Assembly: GCF_007830445.1 (NCBI RefSeq)
Contig: NZ_VLKR01000012.1
Coordinates: forward strand, 1 to 64,000
DNA: 64,000 nt
Direction of reading: 5' to 3'
Source: Sphingobacterium siyangense
GTDB lineage: Bacteria; Bacteroidota; Bacteroidia; Sphingobacteriales; Sphingobacteriaceae
How positions within the stretch are numbered: the stretch's first letter is position 1; each line of letters opens with the position of its first letter. Below, in pieces: positions 8,259-16,543 of the stretch. The notes beneath the pieces were generated by a model that saw only the letters and a program-made list of their open reading frames with translations, made no database searches and was not told the origin of the DNA. The translations under genes were made by a program, and so were the position numbers.

Positions 8259-8756
8259 CTATTGTTGATCTTTATAAATATTCCAATAATTAAAGTCTGT
8301 CATTGGGGCATCCGCAATTCCAATAGCTCGGCCCATTGTAACGATCTGTCCCCTATGATATGTTCCGTGGAGGATCAGCTGTTGTATGTATTCGTACTTT
8401 GTGAAATCGCATTGAAACCATGGTGATTCCACTTTGATATTTTTTTCAAGATCCAACTCAGATAGCTTGTGTACATAATCCACAAGTTGAACTGAATTTC
8501 TTCTTAGTGCTTCAAATATTTCTTCTTTTGTGGTTCGCTTTTTTTCAAAATCGAAATCATTGCTTTCTGAAATGTGGCTCCACCAATATTCTTGTGTCTG
8601 CAAGATGTGGTTTAAGGTTTTCAAAATGGTCGGGAAGCTTGAAGGTACCTCCTGGTTAAGTTGGTCGTCCGATTTATCAGCCAGCCAATTGATGTATTTA
8701 TTGACAACCCAGTCGTTATACTCGGCACTTTTTGTGATTAAGGTCTTTAAACTCAT
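8259..8756 (-). CDS. DinB-family protein
   Basis: A 165-residue four-helix DinB superfamily protein. Metal-ligand histidines are seen in ILKTLNHILQTQEYWW (His about 50) and in LILHGTYHRGQIVTMGRAIGI (two His, near residues 130-134), the HxxxHRGQ motif of the family. It is related to, but clearly distinct from, the DinB protein at 1665-2165; it carries the longer C-terminus ending in DFNYWNIYKDQQ. Function is unknown beyond probable divalent-metal binding. The start MSLKTL at 8756 is preceded by A+T-rich sequence. It is followed on the same strand, 17 bases on, by the frameshifted remnant. Confidence 0.85.
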   Translation of the reverse strand: MSLKTLITKSAEYNDWVVNKYINWLADKSDDQLNQEVPSSFPTILKTLNHILQTQEYWWSHISESNDFDFEKKRTTKEEIFEALRRNSVQLVDYVHKLSELDLEKNIKVESPWFQCDFTKYEYIQQLILHGTYHRGQIVTMGRAIGIADAPMTDFNYWNIYKDQQ

Positions 8757-9071
8757 AATTTCAATCTATAGTATGGTTTTTAATGAAATATTTACTAAAT
8801 ATAAATCCTTTTTGGAAAGAATTTATATTAAATTTCATAGCAGATAGACTGTTTGAAAAGCTGCTTTGGAAGTTTTCATTTTTGTAAAATTGAGGCAGGT
8901 ATAGCCCTATAAGCTAAGCGTAACTTCTTTGCAATAAATAAAAAGTGTTGTTCATATTTTTTATATTTATTTTGCAATAGCAGAATGGTTTAGCATTTGT
9001 CGAATGCGCAAGATACCAATAGAAGATTCGACAGCCGCTTGAGCTTGTTGGATTAACCAATTATAATAAAT
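8757..9071. other. Gene-free divergent region
   Basis: This region separates the minus-strand DinB gene from the plus-strand GH29 gene and must hold both promoters. I see A+T-rich sequence (for example around 8940-8980) but no full TAnnTTTG match and no ORF or hairpin I would defend. Confidence 0.4.
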
Positions 9072-10118
9072 ATGATAAAAGCAACGCATTGTATTCTTTC
9101 TCTACTAGCCATGTTGTTTATGAACATGGGAAACGCCCAAGTTAATAATTTACAGGAATCCAAAAAGGATTTTGATGAACGGATGCATTGGTTTAGGGAA
9201 GCAAAATATGGAATGTTTATTCATTTTGGGCTTTATAGTCAACTTGGAGGGATATATAAAGGGAATTCAACCAAAGGATATGCCGAGTGGATACAATCGG
9301 AAATGAATATTCCGAAGGCAGCCTATTCGGAGCTGATTAACACATGGAACCCCAAGGACTTCAATGCAGATCGTATTGTTCAATTGGCTAAGGATGCTGG
9401 AATGAAGTATATCGTCCTGACGACCAAACACCATGAGGGCTTTTGTCTGTGGGATTCCCCCTACACAGATTATGATATAGCTTCGACCCCAATGAAAGGA
9501 AGAGATCTCGTGCGGGAGTTGTCCACAGCTTGTAAGAAAGCTGGGATCAGATTTGGTACCTACTACAGTATTATCGATTGGCATCACGATTCGCAATATG
9601 TCGATCCCAATGGTAAAGGAGATTGGGGCCAGATCCTCATCAAGCCAGAACAGAAAGCTGCTTATATTCAATACATGAAAAATCAATTGAAAGAATTGGT
9701 TGTAAAGTATGATACTGACATCCTTTGGTTTGATGGGGACTGGGTGAACTGGTGGGATATGGCCGCAGGAGAAGATCTTTATCAATATCTACGCAAATTG
9801 AAGCCCTCTCTTATCATTAATAACCGCGTAGCAAAGCGTGATCAATTTAAGCGAGATTTTGGAACGCCTGAACAAGAACATCCTGGAGCATTACTGGATT
9901 ACGATTGGGAAGCCTGCTATACCCTGAACAATTCTTGGGGATATAAAAAATCAGATAATAATTGGAAATCTCCCACAGAAGTAAATACTAAGCTACGAGA
10001 GATAAATGAAAAAGGTGGAAATTTGTTGCTCAATATTGGACCTGATGCTAACGGAAACGTGCCGGTTGCTAGTAAAGAAATTTTGTTGAAAGCAGCCACA
10101 GAGCGCAAAAAGAACTAA
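9072..10118 (+). CDS. Alpha-L-fucosidase (GH29), short form
   Basis: A signal peptide (ends near GNAQ, residue 23) precedes a GH29 catalytic domain: WFREAKYGMFIHFGLYS (40-56), VLTTKHHEGFCLWDS (115-129) and DILWFDGDW with the nucleophile Asp221. It removes terminal alpha-L-fucose from glycans and is probably periplasmic. At 348 residues the protein stops directly after the barrel (NIGPDANGNVPVAS); the usual closing block (G-x-W-x-x-x-N-G-E-x-I-Y-G) and the C-terminal beta-sandwich are missing, and the last residues (KAATERKKN) do not resemble the family. It may be a compact subtype or a C-terminal truncation. A beta-helix GH141-like gene lies nearby at 10794. Confidence 0.9.
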   Translation: MIKATHCILSLLAMLFMNMGNAQVNNLQESKKDFDERMHWFREAKYGMFIHFGLYSQLGGIYKGNSTKGYAEWIQSEMNIPKAAYSELINTWNPKDFNADRIVQLAKDAGMKYIVLTTKHHEGFCLWDSPYTDYDIASTPMKGRDLVRELSTACKKAGIRFGTYYSIIDWHHDSQYVDPNGKGDWGQILIKPEQKAAYIQYMKNQLKELVVKYDTDILWFDGDWVNWWDMAAGEDLYQYLRKLKPSLIINNRVAKRDQFKRDFGTPEQEHPGALLDYDWEACYTLNNSWGYKKSDNNWKSPTEVNTKLREINEKGGNLLLNIGPDANGNVPVASKEILLKAATERKKN

Positions 10119-10201
10119 TCTAAGCAATATTCGCTGCTTGTTGACTCATGGCAAATGTTTTTGGAAAAAAGAGTGTTATTTAATCTTACTTATCAACAAA
10201 T

Positions 10202-10297
10202 ATGAAAACAAAGATCATTTTAGTTATGGTTTTGATAACCATGCTGTAGGGCTTTCAGTGCAATGTAAAGGCAGATCCACCTTTTCATAAAAAAGGG
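10202..10297 (+). other. Signal-peptide segment cut by an in-frame amber codon
   Basis: From ATG 10202 the frame reads MKTKIILVMVLITML, then TAG (10247-10249), then GFQCNVKADPPFHKKG and straight into the EthD-like frame at 10298. The segment has the form of a signal or lipoprotein leader, and the frame is unbroken apart from the single stop. See the finding on this gene. Confidence 0.75.
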
Positions 10298-10609
10298 ATG
10301 ATCAAGGTATCGATTTTTTATCGTAATGGACCTGGAAAGACATTTGATTGGGATTATTATCTCTCGAAACATATTGCGCTTGTCAAAAAAGTTTACGGTA
10401 AAGCACTGAAAGGCGTAACCATTGATAAAGGGCTTTCGGGACGTAGCTCAGCAGAAGGTCCGATTTATTTGGCCATTTGCCATTTGTATTTTGATGCTGT
10501 TGCAGCCTATCAGGATCCTTTAAAAGAAAATGGGAAAAAGTTTGCTGAAGATTTTCCAAAGTACACGAATATTGCGCCAGAGGTACAGATTAGTGAAGTG
10601 ATTCAATAG
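10298..10609 (+). CDS. EthD-family protein, leader lost to a nonsense codon
   Basis: A 103-residue ferredoxin-like (dimeric alpha/beta barrel) domain of the EthD family: IKVSIFYRNGPGKTFDWDYYLSKHIALVKK at the start with the conserved YLSKH, and an EVQISEVI ending. Members include helper proteins of ether degradation and various small oxygenase-like proteins; no reaction can be assigned. The ORF opens at ATG 10298, but the same frame extends upstream to 10202 through one TAG, suggesting that the ancestral protein was exported. If translated from 10298 the product would be cytoplasmic, where most EthD proteins work. A terminator hairpin follows at 10684. Confidence 0.75.
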   Translation: MIKVSIFYRNGPGKTFDWDYYLSKHIALVKKVYGKALKGVTIDKGLSGRSSAEGPIYLAICHLYFDAVAAYQDPLKENGKKFAEDFPKYTNIAPEVQISEVIQ

Positions 10610-10683
10610 ACCCTTCGTTAATTAGGCGAAATACTATTGTTTTGTGAAATATAAATCTGATTGAATGAAACACGAACTGAAAA

Positions 10684-10717
10684 AGTCGTTTGTGCATAGC
10701 AAACGACTGTATTTTTA
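10684..10717 (+). terminator. Terminator after the EthD-like gene
   Basis: AGTCGTTTG (10684-10692) and CAAACGACT (10700-10708) form a perfect 9-bp stem with a 7-base loop, followed by GTATTTTTA. Confidence 0.85.
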
Positions 10718-10793
10718 TGGACTTATAGACCTAACTATATAGCAGGTTTATAGTCGATGTAATCTAGCTAAAACTATATGAACGATTAAAATT

Positions 10794-13184
10794 ATGAAGA
10801 TATCTTGTATGCTATTTCCTAAATTATTATTTATTGGCCTTACCGGTGTCACTTCGCTTAGTGTGCATGGGCAACAGGCTGGCTCGGTCAAACGTATTTA
10901 TGTCAGTACAAAAGGAAGTGATAGAAACCAAGGAACTATGGCCAGTCCCTATGCCACAGCTGAAGCCGCATTCCGATCGGTAGAAAAACAGAAGCAAGGG
11001 AAAAATACACCAGGCATCGAAATCATCTTTATGGCAGGCACCTATCAGCTGGATAAACCGATTGAATTGTCTGCTGGGATATCGGGTACAAGAAGGCAAC
11101 CCTTGCGGATTAAAGCTGAGGATGGAGCACAAGTTACGCTGAGTGGTGCCAAATCGCTTAACCTCAAATGGAAACAGGGCGATCATGGTATTTGGGAGGC
11201 TAAGGTCCCAAGAGGATTAAACTTCCAAAGTCTATATGCTAATGATAAGCATCTTGTCCGAGCACGTTATCCAAACTACGACCCCACTGTCTTGCCATTT
11301 CAAGGCTATGCTGCAGATGCATTAAGTCCCGAACGTGTTGCAACCTGGAAAAACCCTAAGGGGGGAATTGTACATGCTTTGTATGCTGGTCGCTGGGGAG
11401 GATTCCATTATAAGATTACCGGAAAAGATGGCTTATCAACAGTTACACTTGAAGGTGGACAGCAAAATAATCGTCCCAGCAAAATGCACGAGACCTATCG
11501 CTTTGTAGAAAATATCTTTGAAGAACTCGATACCTTTCAGGAGTGGTATTTGGATGAGGAGAAGGCACTCTTGTATTATATGCCTGCTAAAGGAGTTGAT
11601 CCCAACCAGCTGAAGTTTGTAGCGCCACAATTGGAAAATCTAATCTATCTTTCAGGTTCATCTTCCAGACCAGTGCATGATATTGAGGTTAGTGGCCTTC
11701 GCTTCATGTATACTGCTCCTACCTTTATGAAAACAAGCGAACCACTCTTACGTAGTGATTGGACGATCTATCGACAGGGAGCCGTAAAGATTGAAGGTGC
11801 GGAAAACTGTATCTTCCGCGCGAATGATTTTATCGCTTTGGGTGGCAATGCAATATTTGTTAATAATTACAATCGCGGGGTCAAAATCGAAGGCAACCGG
11901 ATTGAACAGATCGGTGCCGGAGCGATCAATTTTGTAGGAGATCCAGCAGCAGTACGCTCACCGGAATTTCGATATGAAAAATTTGTTCCGTTTGACCAAA
12001 TGGATACCATCAAAGGGCCAAAAACCGATAATTATCCTATGGACTGTGAGGCGAGTGACAATCTGATTCATAACATTGGATTGATCGAAAAACAAGTAGC
12101 AGGTGTACAGGTCTCTATGGCTGAATCTTTACGAATTTTGCATAATACCATTTACAATGTGCCTCGAGCAGGTATTAATGTAGGTGATGGAACCTGGGGC
12201 GGTCATGAGATAGCTTACAATGATGTTTTTAATACAGTCCTGGAAACCAGTGATCATGGAGCCTTCAACTCATGGGGGCGCGACCGATTTTGGCATCCCA
12301 ATCGAAAGGAGATGGATGAACTGACGGGGAAACATCCCAATTTAATATTGCTGGATGCCGTCAAAACAACTAAAATTCATGATAATAGATTTCGCTGTGA
12401 TCACGGTTGGGATATTGATTTGGACGACGGATCGTCCAACTATGAAATTTACAACAATCTTTGTTTAAGTGGGGGACTAAAACTAAGAGAAGGATTTTAT
12501 CGCAAAGTGTATAACAATGTGATGATCAACAATGGTTTTCATCCACATGTCTGGTTTCAGAATAGTCACGATGTATTCCGTAATAATATTGTGATGGAGT
12601 CCCATCAGGATATACAGGTCAAGTATTGGGGGGAAGAGGTAGACCATAATATCTACGGAAGGCAGGATGACCTAGACAAGGATCGGGCGAAAGGCATAGA
12701 AAAACATGGTCGTGTTATTCAATTGAACTTTACGAATCCTGCAGATGGCGATTTCCGATTGAAGAACTGGAAAGATCAGGATTTTAAAAATTTTGACATG
12801 CTGCATTTCGGGGTTATGAGTAAAAGACTTAAAACTCTTGCCGCTAGTCCTGAAATACCTCAGTTGATCCAATCCGAAGCAGAGGAACAGGGGAGCAGAT
12901 GGGCCTGGAAGTCGGGCTTATTTAAATCAGTGGAGACTTTGGGAGAGCAGTCGGCTGCGGGCCTACCCTCGATAAACGGCGTGCTGCTACTTCAGTTGGA
13001 TGAAAAAGGCAATCTTTATAAAAGCGGTTTGCGTGTCGGTGATGTTGTGTTGAATTACCAGGGCGAGAAAATAGATCAATTAATAGACTTGCAACAAGCG
13101 ATTAAAAAGCATGTACACGCAGACCAGCCGAAGGTGTTAATTTTTAGAAACCAACAGCAGCAGGAATTAACGCTGCAGCTGTAG
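10794..13184 (+). CDS. Secreted beta-helix glycoside hydrolase-like protein (GH141-like) with C-terminal PDZ domain
   Basis: A 796-residue exported protein. The signal peptide ends near HGQQ (residue 28). The N-terminus (RIYVSTKGSDRNQGTMASPYAT) is typical of right-handed parallel beta-helix carbohydrate enzymes, followed by beta-helix repeats with many Asn-turns (about residues 290-640) and the motifs GWDIDLDDGSSNYEIYNN and HVWFQNSHDVFRNN. This arrangement resembles GH141 (fucosidase/xylanase) and related families. The last 75 residues (INGVLLLQLDEKGNLYKSGLRVGDVVLNYQG onward) are a PDZ domain, unusual in such enzymes. Its location beside a GH29 fucosidase suggests a glycan-degrading locus. 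The family assignment is by overall resemblance only. Confidence 0.75.
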   Translation: MKISCMLFPKLLFIGLTGVTSLSVHGQQAGSVKRIYVSTKGSDRNQGTMASPYATAEAAFRSVEKQKQGKNTPGIEIIFMAGTYQLDKPIELSAGISGTRRQPLRIKAEDGAQVTLSGAKSLNLKWKQGDHGIWEAKVPRGLNFQSLYANDKHLVRARYPNYDPTVLPFQGYAADALSPERVATWKNPKGGIVHALYAGRWGGFHYKITGKDGLSTVTLEGGQQNNRPSKMHETYRFVENIFEELDTFQEWYLDEEKALLYYMPAKGVDPNQLKFVAPQLENLIYLSGSSSRPVHDIEVSGLRFMYTAPTFMKTSEPLLRSDWTIYRQGAVKIEGAENCIFRANDFIALGGNAIFVNNYNRGVKIEGNRIEQIGAGAINFVGDPAAVRSPEFRYEKFVPFDQMDTIKGPKTDNYPMDCEASDNLIHNIGLIEKQVAGVQVSMAESLRILHNTIYNVPRAGINVGDGTWGGHEIAYNDVFNTVLETSDHGAFNSWGRDRFWHPNRKEMDELTGKHPNLILLDAVKTTKIHDNRFRCDHGWDIDLDDGSSNYEIYNNLCLSGGLKLREGFYRKVYNNVMINNGFHPHVWFQNSHDVFRNNIVMESHQDIQVKYWGEEVDHNIYGRQDDLDKDRAKGIEKHGRVIQLNFTNPADGDFRLKNWKDQDFKNFDMLHFGVMSKRLKTLAASPEIPQLIQSEAEEQGSRWAWKSGLFKSVETLGEQSAAGLPSINGVLLLQLDEKGNLYKSGLRVGDVVLNYQGEKIDQLIDLQQAIKKHVHADQPKVLIFRNQQQQELTLQL

Positions 13185-13301
13185 CAAATAGTTTTTATTT
13201 CCATTAGGACTATTGAGCATCTTGGTCGTCATTATAACAGTGTGTTATCATTTAATGGAGTAGAACATGATATTAAATTCTTATTCGTATTAATTGATGT
13301 C

Positions 13302-13345
13302 TAAGGCTGTACAGCACCCATGTGCTGGCAGCCTTATTGATTTAA
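13302..13345 (+). terminator. Possible terminator after the beta-helix gene
   Basis: TAAGGCTG (13302-13309) pairs with CAGCCTTA (13329-13336), enclosing CAGCAC/GTGCTG (13312-13317/13322-13327). The T-tract is weak (TTGATTT). The remaining bases of 13185-13545 show no gene. Confidence 0.5.
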
Positions 13346-13508
13346 CTGTGCAATGGATTTAACCACAGGTGATCGCCGAACGATGAGCGAGGAAGTTAAG
13401 GTACAACACTGGTATGACAATGAGGGAAGTCTTTGTGGGTATGGGATGGTTGAAACAAGTTTCTTAAACTGGTTTAAGTTTGGACTGTTTTTGTTCTCTT
13501 AAATTTGA

Positions 13509-13546
13509 TTTATATCGTTTATACCATATTTATATAATTTATACCA
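13509..13546. repeat. 20-bp tandem duplication in the DoxX leader
   Basis: TTTATATCGTTTATACCA (13509-13526) and TTTATATAATTTATACCA (13529-13546) are 16/18 identical with a period of exactly 20 bp. The second copy ends on the A of the DoxX start codon. Confidence 0.6.
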
Positions 13547-13977
13547 TGTATAATCAACTTTTTGTACGTATAGCTGTATCGACAGCATTTTTGTCTGCTG
13601 TTGCAGATCGTTTGGGGCTGTGGGGGGCACCGGGGGCATCACATGTTTCCTGGGGAAATTGGGCGAATTTTGTAGCCTACTCAAATACCCTTAATTTTTT
13701 TGTGCCTGAATCTTTCGGTAATATACTTGCTATAGGTGCAACATTATTAGAGGTTGTCTTAGCAATCCTATTGCTGATCGGCTATAAACTGCGTTTTACG
13801 GCATTCGTTGCCGGGATTCTACTGATCAGCTTTGCGATAGTGATGACACTCTCGTTGGGAATTAAATCGACGTTCGATTATTCGGTTTGGGTAGGAGCGG
13901 CGGCCTGTTTTCTACTGCGTACTGCCGATAATTTTCCTATTAGCATAGACCGCTATATTGAACTTCGAAAAAAGTAA
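13546..13977 (+). CDS. DoxX-family membrane protein
   Basis: A 143-residue inner-membrane protein with four predicted helices (about residues 5-22, 50-70, 72-95 and 98-120), matching the DoxX family: an N-terminal FVRIAVSTAFLSAVADRLGLWG helix, ATLLEVVLAILLLIGYKLRF and AGILLISFAIVMTLSLGI. DoxX proteins are linked to redox stress or quinone-associated functions; the exact role is unknown. The frame is open upstream to a TTG at 13480, but the first ATG at 13546 sits right before the hydrophobic segment and is preferred. The leader carries a 20-bp tandem duplication. It is convergent with the next gene, with a strong shared terminator. Confidence 0.8.
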   Translation: MYNQLFVRIAVSTAFLSAVADRLGLWGAPGASHVSWGNWANFVAYSNTLNFFVPESFGNILAIGATLLEVVLAILLLIGYKLRFTAFVAGILLISFAIVMTLSLGIKSTFDYSVWVGAAACFLLRTADNFPISIDRYIELRKK

Positions 13978-14023
13978 ATGGATAGATGATCTACTCATTT
14001 TAGGAATAGATCTCAAAAAAATA

Positions 14024-14062
14024 AAAAATGCCGTTAAACGAGTCTGTTTAACGGCATTTTTA
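14024..14062. terminator. Bidirectional terminator between doxX and the Tyr-rich protein gene
   Basis: AAAAATGCCGTTAAAC (14024-14039) and GTTTAACGGCATTTTT (14046-14061) form a perfect 16-bp stem with a 6-base loop, with A and T tracts at its base. Confidence 0.9.
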
Positions 14063-14065
14063 GGA

Positions 14066-15358
14066 TTACATTTCCTTTAAGTTTACCTCTTTCTTTTCAC
14101 CGTCTTTGTCGATGGTAACGTGTTTCTCAATATTGGCTTTGTCGACATAAGATGATCTTGCCGTACCGTAATTTGTCGTGGAACCTGTATACCCCCAATA
14201 GTTATAATAATTGGTGTAGCCTGATACATAGGAATAGTTGTAAGAATTGGTGAAATCGAAGCTCGCCATAATCACGTATGCGCCTGGCATGAGATCTGCA
14301 AATTCGAAATGCCCCTCATCATCATACACTTTTGCTTTTTTAACCGCATAGCCAAAATCAGGGTCTAATGGAACTTCCTGGACCTTTTTCTGTTTTCGGA
14401 TCTTTTTATTGACTTCCAGCCATTCTTCGTAATAGGCAGAGTTGGCGAATAGCGTAATTTCTGTCCCTTTTGGAGCATATTGCTTTTTGGCAGTATTCAC
14501 GAGCCCGCCAAGTTTTTTTCCGGAGCTAGATCGTGCGTAAGCCGTTCCGATAATAACACTGTTCCCTTGAGAAATCTGTTGGGCAGACTGTTCTTTGTTG
14601 AATCTATTTTTAATAGGTTGATAGTCCAGTTCTTCGTTTACGGTAATTTCCCACTTTCCGTTTCCCATGGACATTTCCCTTTGCCATAATCGGCGATCTT
14701 TCTTATCGATGACATAATTGTAGATGGCTCCGGTACTTTCTTCTAAAAGTGTAACCAGCCAACTGTCGTGCTTACCTGTTTTTGGGGAACCATAACTGTA
14801 GCTTTTTACTTCTTTAATGGTATAGTCTTCGACAAAAATGTCCGAATCACTATTGTAATAAAATTGCGGGATGCGCGCTTTATACCCTAGATCTAAAGGT
14901 AGAGTTGAAATCAGATGATCTGTCCAGTTAAAATCTACAAAAGGTCTAGTTGGCTGTAAGTTGATCTTTTTTTCCTTTTTAGTTTTCTTCGAATAATAAT
15001 TACCTGTAATTGTTTCTGCAAAGTTGAGGTTTACTTTTGTTTCCTTGCCATCGCTCGCGTAGCTGATGGACCGAAGTGTTTTTGCGTCGGCAATCGTTGT
15101 GCGGATCGAAGTCCAGGCATTGTCTTTCGGAACATAGGTATTGGTTAAGGTCAGCTGATTGTTGGCCGCTACGATATCGTAGGTCAATGATCCTTGTTTG
15201 TCCCAGGTGTTATCTTTAACATAATATACCGTATACAGTGATTTTTCTGGTTTGATATAGTTGGTATTGATATCGCTGCTACCAGGGGTGACGGTCTTTT
15301 GACATAATCCTACGGCCGGAAGTAAGCCTACTCCCAAAACAAAGGCATATAATTTCAT
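14066..15358 (-). CDS. Secreted protein of unknown function with Tyr/Asn-rich C-terminal segment
   Basis: I do not recognise the family. The N-terminus (MKLYAFVLGVGLLPAVGLCQKT) is a signal peptide. Residues 30-260 are rich in beta-strand patterns (SLTYDIVAANNQLTLTNTYV, LISTLPLDLGYKARIPQFYY) and resemble, loosely, DUF3108-like periplasmic proteins. Residues about 290-370 (ITLFANSAYYEEW, then FEFADLMPGAYVIMASF) look like a carboxypeptidase-regulatory beta sandwich. A low-complexity Tyr/Asn/Ser stretch follows (NSYNYSYVSGYTNYYNYWGY), then a charged end. It is transcribed alone, between two terminators. Surface or periplasmic location is inferred. Confidence 0.7.
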   Translation of the reverse strand: MKLYAFVLGVGLLPAVGLCQKTVTPGSSDINTNYIKPEKSLYTVYYVKDNTWDKQGSLTYDIVAANNQLTLTNTYVPKDNAWTSIRTTIADAKTLRSISYASDGKETKVNLNFAETITGNYYSKKTKKEKKINLQPTRPFVDFNWTDHLISTLPLDLGYKARIPQFYYNSDSDIFVEDYTIKEVKSYSYGSPKTGKHDSWLVTLLEESTGAIYNYVIDKKDRRLWQREMSMGNGKWEITVNEELDYQPIKNRFNKEQSAQQISQGNSVIIGTAYARSSSGKKLGGLVNTAKKQYAPKGTEITLFANSAYYEEWLEVNKKIRKQKKVQEVPLDPDFGYAVKKAKVYDDEGHFEFADLMPGAYVIMASFDFTNSYNYSYVSGYTNYYNYWGYTGSTTNYGTARSSYVDKANIEKHVTIDKDGEKKEVNLKEM

Positions 15359-15542
15359 ATATGTGAACTATAGTTAATGAAAAACAAGTTGTTTTCTTGT
15401 TCGATTTATTTATCTAAGGTAATAAAAAAGTTTTTTATTTTTTGCTGGGGATAGCCTCGTCGAATAGGCTTATGCTATAGCGGAAATTTGACCTCGTATC
15501 CCTATTGGAGCTTGTTCGAATATTGATGATATACCGATGAAA

Positions 15543-15572
15543 AAAATAAAACGGAGGTATTTCTACCTCCGT
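15543..15572 (-). terminator. Terminator of the SusC/SusD operon
   Basis: ACGGAGGTA (15551-15559) and TACCTCCGT (15564-15572) form a perfect 9-bp stem; read on the minus strand it is followed by TTTATTTTTT. Confidence 0.9.
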
Positions 15573-15627
15573 CGTCATGCTCTTTTGAGCACCAGTGATG
15601 ATTAGAAAATAATCTTTGTGATAACAA

Positions 15628-16521
15628 TCAATAGTTATCTTCAGCTTCTTTTTCTTTGTCAATGATAGAAGAGCGCATCCGGTAGACATTCATTTCACCT
15701 AGATGGGTGTAACTTTTTCCACCGTTTTTAAGGATCATTAGCCGGAAAAATTTGGACTTATAGTTTTTATCAAAAGCCAAACTTTGCTCTTCAGCAACAT
15801 TTGATGTGGGAAGATTATCTTTTGATGTAAAAACTCTGGTCCACTGCTTGCCGTCTGAACTTATTTCTATTCCCCATTGTTTCGGACGCCCGGCTTCATC
15901 GCTATTGTTTTGTCTGAAGAAGTATTTTATGGCGCCAATCTCTTCTTCCTGAGGGAAATTGAGTTGGATCCAATGCGGAAGCGGGGCTGTATTTGCTGAC
16001 CATGCTGTATGCCAATATGTATTTTTATCGCCGTCAAATAAATTCTTTTTCGGACCCTCGCTGCTTTCCTGTGTATAGGTTTCTACCATATTATCGGTCA
16101 CCTGTATTTTAGTTAATTCGTTCGGGAAATAGGTCACTTCCGAAGGCCTGACGATTGGCCTAACACTATTGCTGCTTATGATATCTCCGCCAATGCTTGT
16201 TTTCTTGTCTTGATTGAACAATTGGACGTTGAAGACATATTCATATTTATTGATCAGCCCATCTATACGCATCGTGTCGGCAAAAGAACTTATATTGATT
16301 TTATAGATTTTATCGGGATCTTTTGATCCCGCTTTTTTATATGTAATCTGTCCATAAAGATAATTGTTGTCTGAAGGAAGTTTCCATTTCAGGAGAGTCC
16401 CGCCAATACGTGGTTCTGCTTCAACCGAAACCAGTTGTGGTGGTTTGGTCATTTTTATTTCTTCTTTTTTACACGCTATTGCTAAAAAGAGTAGAGCGAA
16501 TATTCCGATATTGTATTTCAT
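15628..16521 (-). CDS. Discoidin (F5/8 type C)-like surface lipoprotein
   Basis: The lipoprotein signal (IFALLFLAIACKKEE, lipobox Cys near residue 17) is followed by a fibronectin-like segment (PPQLVSVEAEPRIGGTLLKWKLP onward) and a C-terminal discoidin/CBM32-like domain: NLFDGDKNTYWHTAWS, PHWIQLNFPQEEEIGAIKYFFRQ, QWGIEISSDGKQWTRVF and FFRLMILKNGG. This order is common in third genes of SusCD loci, where the protein binds glycan at the cell surface. The longer frame opens with TTG at 16530; the ATG at 16521 is a better start. The SusD stop is 22 bases upstream, so it belongs to that operon. Confidence 0.85.
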   Translation of the reverse strand: MKYNIGIFALLFLAIACKKEEIKMTKPPQLVSVEAEPRIGGTLLKWKLPSDNNYLYGQITYKKAGSKDPDKIYKINISSFADTMRIDGLINKYEYVFNVQLFNQDKKTSIGGDIISSNSVRPIVRPSEVTYFPNELTKIQVTDNMVETYTQESSEGPKKNLFDGDKNTYWHTAWSANTAPLPHWIQLNFPQEEEIGAIKYFFRQNNSDEAGRPKQWGIEISSDGKQWTRVFTSKDNLPTSNVAEEQSLAFDKNYKSKFFRLMILKNGGKSYTHLGEMNVYRMRSSIIDKEKEAEDNY

Positions 16522-16543
16522 CTTGTGCAATTCATTAAATTAA

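Noticed and set aside
8061..8426. 121-residue plus-strand frame
   Set aside because: It is antisense to the DinB gene and the frameshifted remnant, which have better protein-like sequence.
9267..9785. 172-residue minus-strand frame
   Set aside because: It lies fully inside the GH29 gene on the other strand and has no family features.
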